This document shows, piece after piece, positions 7,373-15,725 of a stretch of 64,000 nucleotides of DNA (the stretch's first letter is position 1; every line of letters starts with the position of its first letter). A model generated the notes under the pieces. The model made no database searches. It was given only the letters and a program-made list of their open reading frames with translations, and was not told where the DNA came from. This DNA comes from Acidobacteriota bacterium. GTDB lineage: Bacteria > Acidobacteriota > Vicinamibacteria > Vicinamibacterales > UBA2999. The position numbers and the translations under genes are program-made. The stretch is taken from assembly GCA_030697165.1 (NCBI GenBank), contig JAUYQQ010000003.1:186001-250000 (forward strand). Reading direction: 5' to 3'.

Positions 7373-10075
7373 ATGCTCGACGCACTTTTCGGCGGCAATA
7401 GCGGCAACAAGAAACAGCAGCACGACGAGCTGCAGGCGCTGGTCACTCAGGCGCGTGAGGAACGCGCGGCGCTGAGCGCCATGCTGACGCAAATGGCGGG
7501 CGGCACCGCGAAGCTGGCCCAGACCAGCAAGGCGCTCGACCAGGTCGGCCAGAAGGCGGATCTCGCGCTGAAACGGCTCGAGGAGCTCGGCCAGAAGGTC
7601 ACCGGCTACGACGAGCGCGCGAAAGGCCTCGAGCAGATCGAAACGCGCATTGCCCAGGTCCTCGACCAGGTGGCCGATGCCAATCGGGTGGCCGAGAAGA
7701 TCACCGCCCCGGACGGCGAACTGCAGAAGCACCGCCTCGCCGTGAACCAGCTGGCATCGCAGGCCCTCGAGAACCAGGCCACCATCGAGACCCTGCGCAA
7801 GGAACGCGCGTCGTTCGAAGACCTGCGCGGCCAGCTGAAGGTCTCGACCGCCGAAGTCGTCCGCTCAGTTGAGGGCGTGTCGACGCTCAGGGGCGAGCTC
7901 GACGCCGTCCGTTCGGTCGGCGCCCAGCTGACGCAGGAGTTCCAGCGCATTCGCGAGACCTCGCGCGAAGCCAAGGCCGACTCGACCGCCGCCACCGAGT
8001 CGGTGAAGGAAATCGAGAAGAAGCTCGGTCCGCTGGTCCAGTTGCAGGAACTCAGCAAGAACACCGAAGAGCGGCTCAACTCGCTCAACGCCCTGGCCGA
8101 GCACGTCTCGCAGAAGGCCAAGGCCCTCGAGGCCCAGAAACACGCCGTCGAACGTGCCGTCGTCGAGGCCAACCGCCTGAACGAAATGGTGTGGGCGATG
8201 GACGTGCAGATCTCGAAGCTGAACGAGGGCGCCAAGCAGGTGGCGCGCGCGGAAGAAACCGTCGAGCGGATGGAGAAGCTGGCGCAGGAGACCACCGCCC
8301 AGTTGTCGGCGGCGACGACGGCCCGCGAGGAATTCTCGCGCGAGTTCGTGCGCCTCGACAAGGAAAGCCGCGGCCTGTCGGAGTATTTGAAGACGACCAT
8401 CGAACGGCTGTCGGTCGACAAGAAGGAATTCGACGCCTTCGATCACCGCTTGCGCGGCCTGTCGAATGCGGTCGGCGAGGCCGAGACCCGCATGGACGGC
8501 GTGCTTGCCAAGGACAAGGCGCTGTCGGCCATGAACCAGCGCGCCGATGAGCTGAGCAAGGATTTCCAGACGCTGATGGCGCAAGCCGAGGAGATGGCCC
8601 GCAAGCAGGGCGCGCTCGAAGCACTGGGCGAGCGGCTGGCGCAGGTCGACGAGATCAGCCGCCGCACCATGGCGCAACACGAAAGCCTGAAGCAGTCGCG
8701 GCAGGACCTCGACACGCTGCGCGGCGAGATTGCCGAGTTCCACAAGTCCTACGCCGAAGCGTCGGTGCTGCGCGACAAGCTGTCGGCCGATCGCGCGGCG
8801 CTCGAGGCATTTGGCGAGCGCGCCACCACGCTGCTCAGCCGCACGCCCGAACTCGAGTCGAAGATGGACGCGGTGCTGAGCAAGATGGCGACCGTGGACG
8901 AAGGCACCAAGTCGGCGACGCGGCTGGGCGAACTGGCCGCCGAGCTCGACGCGCAGCTGACGCGCGTCGGCGCGCGGCTGCAGTTCATCGAGAAGCTCGA
9001 AGGCCGCATCAACAACCTCCACGTCGTCACCGCCGACGTCGATCGCAAGCTGGCCGAACAGCTGGCCCGGCGCAACGAGGTCGAGAGCCTGAAGAGCCTG
9101 TGCGACACGCTCGGCACGCAGGTGGGTGACGCACAACAGAAGCTCGACGGCGTGGCCGCGCTGCAGGCGCGCCTGCTGCCGCTGACGGCGCAGGTGACGA
9201 CGCTCGGCGAATCGATCGCGCGGTCGCAACAGCTGGTGGCCGCCGTCAAGCAGGAAGAGACGGCGGTCCACGAACAGCAGGCCCGGCTCACGGAACTGGT
9301 GGAGCAGAGCAAGACGCTCGCGGCGGAAACCACCGAGCGGCTCAAGCAGGTGCAGACGGTTGGCGACGAACTGGGCCGCGCAGCCGGCATCAAGGAAGAG
9401 CTCCTGACCGAACTGGCCAGCGTTCAGGCCCGGCAGCGCGATGCCGTGGCGCAGACCGAAGCGGCCGAGGACCAGCTGAAGCGTGCCGAGACCATGGTGA
9501 AGCAGCTCGAACAGCGGCGCACCCAGCTGTCGTTCTCGGAAAAGAAGATCACCACGTTCGAGTTGCGCCTGAGCGACCTCACGCGCGCCACCGAAGGGGT
9601 CGAGCAGAAGATCAAGCTGATCGCCGAGAAGGAATCACTGGTCCAGGCGGTCAAGGCCGAAGTGGAGAGCGTCCACAAGATCAGCAGCCGCAGCAAGGCC
9701 GACCTGCAGTTTGTGACCGACCATCGCGCCGAGGTCACCGACCTGCGCGGCAAGGTCGAAGACCTGCTGGACCGGGTCAGCGATACCGACACCAAGATTG
9801 CCGACATCGAGTCGCGCCGCAAGGTGGTGGAAGAGGTGCAGGCGCGCGCCAATACCATCACCAACCTGCTCGACGACATCAACGTCAACCTGGAGATGCT
9901 GGGCGAACAGCGCGCCGTGATCGATCACGTCGGCGAGAAGCTGGCCCGGCTCGACTTCATGGTGCAGGAGGCGCAGAACACGCTGCGGGCGCTGCAGCGC
10001 GAGCGCGAAGTAGCCGAGCGCATCGAGCAGGGCATCAAGTCGCTGCGCAAGCACAGCGACTCGAGACTGGCGTAG
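7373..10075 (+). CDS. Very long coiled-coil protein of unknown function
   Basis: A 900-residue protein that is almost entirely heptad-rich: Glu, Lys, Gln, Ala, Leu and Arg dominate, with repeated patterns such as LEQIETRIAQVLDQV and LEQRRTQLSFSEKK. There is no signal peptide, membrane segment, Walker motif or enzymatic domain. It starts MLDALFGGNSGNKKQQ; the extension to 7271 is rejected because of the -10 box just before 7373. It is a single gene with its own promoter and a hairpin after it. SMC-like rods without ATPase heads, or cytoskeletal filament proteins such as crescentin-like ones, are possible analogues; no function can be assigned. Confidence 0.85.
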   Translation: MLDALFGGNSGNKKQQHDELQALVTQAREERAALSAMLTQMAGGTAKLAQTSKALDQVGQKADLALKRLEELGQKVTGYDERAKGLEQIETRIAQVLDQVADANRVAEKITAPDGELQKHRLAVNQLASQALENQATIETLRKERASFEDLRGQLKVSTAEVVRSVEGVSTLRGELDAVRSVGAQLTQEFQRIRETSREAKADSTAATESVKEIEKKLGPLVQLQELSKNTEERLNSLNALAEHVSQKAKALEAQKHAVERAVVEANRLNEMVWAMDVQISKLNEGAKQVARAEETVERMEKLAQETTAQLSAATTAREEFSREFVRLDKESRGLSEYLKTTIERLSVDKKEFDAFDHRLRGLSNAVGEAETRMDGVLAKDKALSAMNQRADELSKDFQTLMAQAEEMARKQGALEALGERLAQVDEISRRTMAQHESLKQSRQDLDTLRGEIAEFHKSYAEASVLRDKLSADRAALEAFGERATTLLSRTPELESKMDAVLSKMATVDEGTKSATRLGELAAELDAQLTRVGARLQFIEKLEGRINNLHVVTADVDRKLAEQLARRNEVESLKSLCDTLGTQVGDAQQKLDGVAALQARLLPLTAQVTTLGESIARSQQLVAAVKQEETAVHEQQARLTELVEQSKTLAAETTERLKQVQTVGDELGRAAGIKEELLTELASVQARQRDAVAQTEAAEDQLKRAETMVKQLEQRRTQLSFSEKKITTFELRLSDLTRATEGVEQKIKLIAEKESLVQAVKAEVESVHKISSRSKADLQFVTDHRAEVTDLRGKVEDLLDRVSDTDTKIADIESRRKVVEEVQARANTITNLLDDINVNLEMLGEQRAVIDHVGEKLARLDFMVQEAQNTLRALQREREVAERIEQGIKSLRKHSDSRLA

Positions 10076-10095
10076 AGCCCATCACAGGAGTTCAA

Positions 10096-10120
10096 GAGAT
10101 AAGGAGAAACTCCTTACCTC
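10096..10120. terminator. Bidirectional terminator hairpin
   Basis: GAGATAAGGAG and CTCCTTACCTC pair at 10 of 11 positions around an AAA loop, between the convergent coiled-coil and mltD genes. TTGCTGTTT follows on the plus strand. Confidence 0.6.
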
Positions 10121-10127
10121 TTGCTGT

Positions 10128-11849
10128 TTATTGATTAGCGGTCTTGGAGGCGGGTGGCTGGACGATGAGCCGGTCGCCGATGTTCAGCCTGGTGCCGCGC
10201 ATCTTGTTCCAGCGCTGCAGTTGCACGACCGAGGTACCGGTCTTCCGGGAAATGGCCGACAGCGTGTCGCCGGCGCGCACACGGTATATTTTGGCAGCAG
10301 CCGGTTCCGGCAGCGCCGCGGTTTCTTCCAGAATCTCTGCCACCGTCGCGGCGGCCGCTTTCTCGAGGTCGGCCGACGAGGCCCTCGCCAAGAGCGCCGA
10401 TGACGGCATGCGCGGAATGAGCAGCTTGCCGCCGGTCTTGACCCGCGAATTCACCCTCAGGTAGTTGGCTTCGGCCAGGTCGGTGCGGTTGACGCGCAGC
10501 TTCTTGGCAATCGTGGCCAGCGTCTCGCCCTTCTTGACGGTGTGCCACTGCAAGGCGTTCAGCTGGCTGGGCGCCGAAGCGGCGAGGCCCTCGCGCACGC
10601 GATCGCCCGTGCCCTCTGGCACGCGAATCTGGTACTCGCCCGCCTTGACCGGGGTGGTCCAGCGGCGGTACTCGGGGTTGAGCTTCTGGATGTCGTCCAC
10701 CGGCACGCTGGCCCACTCGGCGACGCGGCGCAGGTCGAGCGCGGCCGGGGCCTTCACGGTCTCGGTCGCCGGCGCCACCATCGGCTCGATGTCGAAGCCG
10801 TACTGGGCCGGGTTCTTGGCGATGATTACCGCGGCCAGGATCATCGGCACGTAATCGCGAGTCTCGCGCGGCAGGTACTGCTTGGTAGCGGTCAGCTGCC
10901 AGAAGTCGTTCTTCTGGCTCCGCGTGAGGGCCCGTTTCACCCGGCCGGGACCGCCGTTGTACGAAGCCATGGCCAAGTGCCAATCCTCGAACATGCGATG
11001 CAAGGTCTTGAGGTACTTGGCCGCGGCGACGGTTGCCTTTTCGGCGTCGGCGCGCTCGTCGATGTACCAGTCGGCCTTCAGGCCATTCTCGAGGGCGGTG
11101 CCGTGCATGAACTGCCAGACGCCGCGGGCCTTGGCGCGCGACAGCGCCGATGGCTTGAAGGCGCTTTCGATGAGCGGGATATAGGCGAGATCGAGCGGCA
11201 GGCCTTCGGCCCGGAACGTCGCCTGGATCATGGGCAGGTACTGGGCGCCGCGCGACAGGCCTTCGGTCAGGAACTCGCGCAACCGGCCCTGGAAGAGCTC
11301 GACGTAGCGCAGCACCCGGTCGTTGGTCGGGATCGGAATGTCGTGGACCGTCGTTTCGAGGTCCGCCTCAACGGCGGCAGCAGTCGCCAAGGTCGGCTTG
11401 GCGGCATCGAAGGTCTCGATGGCGAGCAGCGCATCAATGGACGCCGGCTCCGTTCGGGTTTCGGTGAAACCGTCGCCCTTCTCGAGCGCGATTTGCTCGA
11501 GTACGCTGATGCGGTCCACCAGCCGGTCGAAGTGCTCGCGCAGCCGGACATCGGCTCGGGCGCCGTCGGCCGACTCGAGCAGGATGTCCAACGACCGATC
11601 GAACTCGGCGCGGGCGCGGACGAGGTGACCGAAGGTCAACTCCTGCTGGCCAGTTGCGAAGTGGCGGTCAGATTGGGCGATGAGCAGATCGACCGGATCC
11701 GACGCGGGCGGCGCGACCGGGATTGGCGCCACGGCCGCGGGTGGCTGCGGAATGACCTGGACCGTCTTCGCGCCTGAGCCTGTGATGCAACCGGCGAACA
11801 CCGATGTGCAACATAGGAACGCGATGGGGAGCGAGTAAGGGCTCGGCAT
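10128..11849 (-). CDS. mltD: Membrane-bound lytic transglycosylase D with two LysM domains
   Basis: A 573-residue lipoprotein: N-terminal signal with lipobox FAG-C21, an alpha-helical region, an SLT lytic transglycosylase domain near residues 195-310 (LIESAFKPSALSRAKARGVW with the catalytic Glu), and two C-terminal LysM peptidoglycan-binding domains (about 435-485 and 518-565, starting WHTVKKGETLATIA and YRVRAGDTLSAIS). It cleaves the glycan backbone to anhydro-MurNAc products in the periplasm. The AELN-terminal length and domain order match MltD. A sigma70-like promoter lies upstream. Confidence 0.94.
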   Translation of the reverse strand: MPSPYSLPIAFLCCTSVFAGCITGSGAKTVQVIPQPPAAVAPIPVAPPASDPVDLLIAQSDRHFATGQQELTFGHLVRARAEFDRSLDILLESADGARADVRLREHFDRLVDRISVLEQIALEKGDGFTETRTEPASIDALLAIETFDAAKPTLATAAAVEADLETTVHDIPIPTNDRVLRYVELFQGRLREFLTEGLSRGAQYLPMIQATFRAEGLPLDLAYIPLIESAFKPSALSRAKARGVWQFMHGTALENGLKADWYIDERADAEKATVAAAKYLKTLHRMFEDWHLAMASYNGGPGRVKRALTRSQKNDFWQLTATKQYLPRETRDYVPMILAAVIIAKNPAQYGFDIEPMVAPATETVKAPAALDLRRVAEWASVPVDDIQKLNPEYRRWTTPVKAGEYQIRVPEGTGDRVREGLAASAPSQLNALQWHTVKKGETLATIAKKLRVNRTDLAEANYLRVNSRVKTGGKLLIPRMPSSALLARASSADLEKAAAATVAEILEETAALPEPAAAKIYRVRAGDTLSAISRKTGTSVVQLQRWNKMRGTRLNIGDRLIVQPPASKTANQ

Positions 11850-11884
11850 TCAATATTTTGGTGGTAAGTACCCGACCCGAGGCA

Positions 11885-11912
11885 GGGTAGCACGACGATA
11901 ACTTGGGGTCAA
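11885..11912 (-). promoter_or_regulatory. Promoter of mltD
   Basis: On the minus strand TTGACC (11912-11907) and TACCCT (11890-11885) are 16 bp apart, about 35 bp before the mltD ATG. Confidence 0.5.
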
Positions 11913-11923
11913 CCTGTTACGGC

Positions 11924-13687
11924 TCAGCTGTTTACGGCAGGCCAGCCGGCCTGGACGAATACCCGCGCGGCCTCGCCGGCATCCCGGGCCGAGGGCGTGA
12001 CTATAGTTCGCTCGCCAATCAGGAGCTTTCGTCCCTCGCGAATCGCCAAGCGAACATCCTCCTCGCACACGAATCTCTCTGGCTCGGACCCCTGTGCCAA
12101 GGGTGCATCGGGTGCCTTAGGTGCCTCAGGTGCCCTGGCGGGTGCTAACCCGCGGGTCGCGAGGAACCTGTCGATCCGATTGGTGAGGGCATCGGCAGAG
12201 ATCGAATCCGGTTGTGGCTTGGTGGGTGCCTTGGGAAGAGCTGGAGCACCCGGCAACTGCACCCTAGGCACCTCAGGCACGTTAGGCACCTTAGGCACTG
12301 AGGGCGAAGCCGAGGCAGGTCGCAACTCGTACGCGACCCTTTTGATGTTGAGGAGGTGCTTCGGAGAAATGTTGTCCGAGGTGATATTGCCGCCAAAGCC
12401 GCCACAGCCGAGCGTCATGGCCGGGTCCAAACCGGTCGTGAGTCCAATCGACCCGTGCGTGGTCGGCGTATTCACGCAAATGCGGTAGGCCGGCTTGTGC
12501 AGGCCGAATTCCAGGATCACCGCATCGTTCTGCGAGTGAATCGACATGGTGTGGCCCATCCCGCCGTACTTCAGAATCTGTTTGCACCGCTCGCAGCCTT
12601 CGCGCCAGTCCTTGACCACGTAGTACGACAACACCGGGCACAGTTTCTCGATCGACAGCGGGAAGTCGCGGCCGACGCCCGTCAGTTCCGCGATCAAGGC
12701 CCTGGTGCCGGCCGGCACGGCAATACCGCACTGCTGGGCAATATGGACCGCCGATTTGCCAACAAACGCCGGGTTGGGGAGCCGTTGCGGCGTCACCAGC
12801 TGCTTCGCCAGCGTGTCGGCCTCCGCGGGCGACAGGACGTAACCACCCTGGTCCTTGAACTGGCGCCTGGCTTCGGCCTCGACCGCCTCATCCACCACGA
12901 CGGAGTTGGGAGACGAGCACAGCACACCGTTGTCGAACGACTTGCCGGTCAGGATGTCGTTGGCGGCCTTGCGGACGTCGGCGCTCGACTCGATGTAGCA
13001 CGGCGCGTTGCCAGGACCCACGCCGTACGCCGGCTTGCCCGCGCTGTAGGCAGCGCGAACCAGGCCCATGCCGCCGGTGGCGAGAATGACCGACACCTCA
13101 CGGGCCTTCATCAGTTCCTGGGTGCCCTCGAGCGTCACGGTGGTCATCCAGCCAATGGCCCCCTCGGGCAGCCCGGCTTTGCGGCCGGCCTCGTACATGA
13201 TGTCGGCGGTCCGCGTGATGCACCGGGCGGCTGACGGGTGCGGCGTCATCACCACCGCGCAGCGCGCCTTGATGGCAATCAGGATCTTGTAGATCGCGGT
13301 CGAGGTGGGATTGGTCGACGGAATGACCGCGGCGACGACGCCGAACGGCTCGGCAATCTCGATGATCTTGCGGTCGTCGAAGCGGTTGATCACGCCGACC
13401 GTCTTCATGGGCTGGATGAACTCGTACACCCGCTGCGACGCGAACAGGTTCTTCTGGATCTTGTCGGCGATCACGCCAAACGTCGTCTCTTCGACGGCGA
13501 GCCGCGCCAGTGCTTCGGCATGGGGCCTGACGGCCAGCGCCATGGCCTCGACAATGCGATCGATCTGCTGCTGGGAACACTCGGCCAGCGTCGCCTGCGC
13601 CACTTTGGCGCGGCGGGCAAGCGCCCGGGCCTCGGCGATCGAGGCCAGGTCCTTGTCGGTTTGGGGTGATGAAGCGGCGGCGGCCAA
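11924..13687 (-). CDS. CoA-acylating aldehyde dehydrogenase, microcompartment type
   Basis: A 587-residue protein. Residues 1-455 are an acylating acetaldehyde/propionaldehyde dehydrogenase related to EutE/PduP and the AdhE N-terminus. The catalytic Cys257 is in FDNGVLCSSPNS, and IPSTNPTST and GVGPGNAPCYIE are present. It converts an aldehyde plus CoA and NAD+ to acyl-CoA. The C-terminal 130 residues are unusual: a VP-repeat linker (about 461-494), an amphipathic helix ADALTNRIDRFLATRG (about 498-514) like an encapsulation peptide, a second AP-repeat linker, and a tail (539-587) with a VTPSAR motif reminiscent of EutQ/EutT N-termini. It lies 4 bp after the BMC shell gene, which argues for encapsulation. 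Confidence 0.88.
   Translation of the reverse strand: MAAAASSPQTDKDLASIAEARALARRAKVAQATLAECSQQQIDRIVEAMALAVRPHAEALARLAVEETTFGVIADKIQKNLFASQRVYEFIQPMKTVGVINRFDDRKIIEIAEPFGVVAAVIPSTNPTSTAIYKILIAIKARCAVVMTPHPSAARCITRTADIMYEAGRKAGLPEGAIGWMTTVTLEGTQELMKAREVSVILATGGMGLVRAAYSAGKPAYGVGPGNAPCYIESSADVRKAANDILTGKSFDNGVLCSSPNSVVVDEAVEAEARRQFKDQGGYVLSPAEADTLAKQLVTPQRLPNPAFVGKSAVHIAQQCGIAVPAGTRALIAELTGVGRDFPLSIEKLCPVLSYYVVKDWREGCERCKQILKYGGMGHTMSIHSQNDAVILEFGLHKPAYRICVNTPTTHGSIGLTTGLDPAMTLGCGGFGGNITSDNISPKHLLNIKRVAYELRPASASPSVPKVPNVPEVPRVQLPGAPALPKAPTKPQPDSISADALTNRIDRFLATRGLAPARAPEAPKAPDAPLAQGSEPERFVCEEDVRLAIREGRKLLIGERTIVTPSARDAGEAARVFVQAGWPAVNS
12098..12143. repeat. GGTGCCTAR-type array, 3' copy in the aldehyde dehydrogenase gene
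   Basis: About five degenerate 9-bp units, in plus orientation, antisense to the gene. Translated as Ala-Pro-X tripeptides, they form the second linker of the aldehyde dehydrogenase. Confidence 0.8.
12264..12301. repeat. GGTGCCTAR-type array, 5' copy in the aldehyde dehydrogenase gene
   Basis: Four to five 9-bp units in the sense orientation of the gene, encoding VPKVPNVPEVPRV. The array is inverted relative to the one at 12098-12143, and the two flank the encapsulation-peptide-like helix. Confidence 0.8.
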
Positions 13688-13691
13688 AGCC

Positions 13692-13988
13692 TTAAGCCTT
13701 TGGCAGGATTCTTTCGACCTCGGCGTGGGGCCGGGGAATGACGTGGACCGACACCAGTTCGCCGACCCGGCGCGCGGCCGCGGCGCCCGCGTCGGTCGAG
13801 GCCTTCACGGCGCCGACATCGCCCCGGACCAGCACCGTCACGTAGCCGGCCCCGATGTATTCCGTGCCAATCAAGGCCACATTGGCCGCCTTGACCATGG
13901 CATCGGCAGCCTCCACCGAGCCGATAAAGCCCTTCGTCTCGACCATGCCCAGCGCGTCTCGTGGAGTGTCCATCGGAATGGACTGCAT
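13692..13988 (-). CDS. Bacterial microcompartment shell protein (BMC-H)
   Basis: A 98-residue single-BMC-domain protein of the PduA/EutM/CcmK family: [26 protein letters not shown] at residues 11-36, then a typical [23 protein letters not shown] segment and a C-terminal IPRPH. Such proteins form hexameric shell tiles with a central pore for small metabolites. The ATG at 13988 has AGGAG at proper spacing; the frame to 14015 is less likely. It is directly upstream of the aldehyde dehydrogenase (4 bp gap). No pentameric vertex protein or second shell protein is in the window. Confidence 0.95.
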   Translation of the reverse strand: MQSIPMDTPRDALGMVETKGFIGSVEAADAMVKAANVALIGTEYIGAGYVTVLVRGDVGAVKASTDAGAAAARRVGELVSVHVIPRPHAEVERILPKA

Positions 13989-14024
13989 GATATTCTCCTT
14001 TGGAACCCTATGCAACGGAGAGAC

Positions 14025-14903
14025 ATGGTTAGTCGATTGCGGACAGCTGCTGTACTGATGGCCCTGACCGTCACCTTGGCGGCGTGCGGCCCGGCCGAAG
14101 ACACGACCCCCCCGGTCGGCACCCTCGAGGTGTCGTTATCGCGCGCGAAAGTCGCGCTCGGTAGCCCGGTCGAGGTGACCTACAAGTTCACCGCGGCAGC
14201 CGACGCCCCCAACCTGGGCGCCCGGCGCGTATTCGTTCACTTCCTCGATGCCGACGAGGAGTTGATGTGGACTGACGACCACGAACCGCCGACCCCCAGC
14301 ACCGAGTGGAAGCCGGGGCAGAGCGTCGAGTACAAGCGGACGATGTTCGTGCCCAGTTACCCCTACGTCGGGGCTGCCAAGGTCGTTGCCGGCATCTACA
14401 GCCCCGGCAGCAATGACCGGCTCAAGCTGTCGAACGTGGACCGCGGCGACCGATCCTACAAGGTCGTCGATTTCGAGCTGTTGCCGCAGACCGAGAACAT
14501 CTTTGTCATCTTCAAGGACGGCTGGCACCCGGCCGAGGTGGTCTCTGAAGGCGCCGGCCGCACCGAGTGGCAGTGGACCAAAAAAGAGGCGACCATCTCC
14601 TTCCGCAATCCCAAGCGCGACGTCGTGCTCTATCTTCAGGTGGACAATCCGGCCACCGGCCCTAACGGCGCGCAGCAGCTGACCATCACGGTCGGCGACC
14701 AGGTGGTCACGACCGTGCCACTGAGCGCCAGCGAAGCGCCGGTGCGCACCTACAGCGTGACCGCGGCCCAACTGGGCCAGGGCGACATGGTTGAGATGAA
14801 ATTGCTGGCCGACAAGACCTTCGTGCCGGCCCTGGACCCCGCCATGAAGAGCGGCGACCCCCGCGAACTGGGCGTCCGCGTGTTCCACGCGTTCATTCAA
14901 TAG
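14025..14903 (+). CDS. Lipoprotein of unknown function
   Basis: A 292-residue secreted lipoprotein with signal peptide and lipobox LAA-C near residue 21. It appears beta-rich, with an Ig-like first part ([27 protein letters not shown]) and a second sandwich-like part ([18 protein letters not shown]). No catalytic motif was recognised. The ATG at 14025 is preferred to 14010 because of CGGAG 4 nt upstream and the better signal peptide. It is divergent from the BMC gene with only 36 bp between starts, and is followed 3 bp later by a lytic transglycosylase gene, with which it may be cotranscribed. Confidence 0.82.
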   Translation: MVSRLRTAAVLMALTVTLAACGPAEDTTPPVGTLEVSLSRAKVALGSPVEVTYKFTAAADAPNLGARRVFVHFLDADEELMWTDDHEPPTPSTEWKPGQSVEYKRTMFVPSYPYVGAAKVVAGIYSPGSNDRLKLSNVDRGDRSYKVVDFELLPQTENIFVIFKDGWHPAEVVSEGAGRTEWQWTKKEATISFRNPKRDVVLYLQVDNPATGPNGAQQLTITVGDQVVTTVPLSASEAPVRTYSVTAAQLGQGDMVEMKLLADKTFVPALDPAMKSGDPRELGVRVFHAFIQ

Positions 14904-14906
14904 GAC

Positions 14907-15593
14907 ATGTTCAGGATCGCCGCGCTGGCCGCATCACTACTGTTGTTCGCGCCCGCCGCGAGCGCGGAGATCCTTGTGTTCAAGAGCGGGCAAAGCATGT
15001 CGGTTCGCTCCTATCGTGTTAGTGGCGACCTGGCCACCGCCGTGCTGCGCGCCGGCGGGGAAGTGACGTTCCCGGCGGCGATGATCACCCGGGTCGATCC
15101 GGACGAAGTGCCGTACCCGGTGCCGGTGGACGCGTTGCCGGTCGAGGACGCGCCGGCCGTGCCAGCGGCCGCGGCACCGGTTGGCGTGCCCGACGCCGTG
15201 CTGGCGGCCCGCCCGTTCGCCGACCTCATCTCCGCGGTCGCGGCCACCCACCAGGTTGACGCGCGTCTCATTCACGCCGTGATCGAGCAGGAATCGAACT
15301 ACCAGACCCGTGCCCGGTCGAAGAAGGGCGCGCGCGGCCTCATGCAGCTGATGCCGGCTACGGCCCGTCAGTACGGCGTTCACAACTCGTACGACCCCAA
15401 GGCGAACATCGAGGCCGGCGTCCGCCACCTCAAGGACCTGCTGAGCCGACTTGAACTGCCCACCGCCCTGGCGGCCTACAACGCCGGCGAGGGCACCATC
15501 CGGCGCTACGGCGGCCTGCCGCCCTTCCCCGAAACCCAGAACTACGTCCGCCGCATCCTGCAGCGGGCCGGCCACAGATTAGGCACAGATTAA
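14907..15593 (+). CDS. Secreted SLT-type lytic transglycosylase
   Basis: A 228-residue protein with a signal peptide (cleavage near ASA-EI, residue 20), a small N-terminal beta domain, an Ala/Pro linker, and a C-terminal SLT domain. The catalytic Glu is in IEQESNY (E129), followed by GARGLMQLMPATA and ALAAYNAGEG. It degrades peptidoglycan, probably to allow passage of the secretion/pilus machinery encoded next. Its last residues (GHRLGTD-stop) are encoded by a CACAGATTA repeat that also forms the end of recJ. Confidence 0.92.
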   Translation: MFRIAALAASLLLFAPAASAEILVFKSGQSMSVRSYRVSGDLATAVLRAGGEVTFPAAMITRVDPDEVPYPVPVDALPVEDAPAVPAAAAPVGVPDAVLAARPFADLISAVAATHQVDARLIHAVIEQESNYQTRARSKKGARGLMQLMPATARQYGVHNSYDPKANIEAGVRHLKDLLSRLELPTALAAYNAGEGTIRRYGGLPPFPETQNYVRRILQRAGHRLGTD

Positions 15594-15600
15594 ACACCGA
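15573..15600 (+). repeat. CACAGATTAAACACCGA repeat at the end of the transglycosylase gene
   Basis: Two tandem copies of CACAGATTA, the second continuing as CACAGATTAAACACCGA (15584-15600). The identical 17-mer occurs inverted at 61509-61525, where it supplies the recJ stop codon, as it supplies the stop codon here. Confidence 0.85.
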
Positions 15601-15609
15601 ACGGATCAA

Positions 15610-15636
15610 GACCTCGGGGGTCGCCCCGGCGAGGTC
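15610..15636. terminator. Possible hairpin before the pilus operon
   Basis: GACCTCG (15610-15616) pairs with CGAGGTC (15630-15636), and an inner GGGG/CCCC extends the stem with a 2-nt bulge. There is no T-run, so termination is uncertain. Confidence 0.3.
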
Positions 15637-15695
15637 GCTCGACTATTCGGGTCGAACGGTCGTCTAAACGGGTGGGAATACAGGTCCCATTTCCG

Positions 15696-15701
15696 TATAA
15701 T
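15696..15701 (+). promoter_or_regulatory. TATAAT -10 box of the pilus/secretion operon
   Basis: A perfect TATAAT about 25 bp before the gspF/pilC ATG (15726). A clear -35 box is not visible. Confidence 0.5.
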
Positions 15702-15725
15702 CCCCTGTGGGTCAATCTGTTAGGG

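Noticed and set aside
7865-9271. Long antisense frame (468 codons) over the coiled-coil gene, and similar long antisense frames at 10542-11777, 16909-18459, 36559-37809, 46890-48707, 48927-50669 and 52632-54329
   Set aside because: All lie antisense to genes with recognised motifs, or in the same codon phase expected from high GC at third positions; their translations are Arg/Ala/Gly/His-rich with no family features.
12098-12301. The VP/AP repeats as a CRISPR-like or transposon end
   Set aside because: The units are 9 bp without spacers, keep the reading frame, and have no cas or transposase genes nearby.
13305-14009. Upstream extension of the lipoprotein frame
   Set aside because: It is antisense to the BMC and aldehyde dehydrogenase genes; a signal peptide with lipobox and a ribosome-binding site define the start at 14025.
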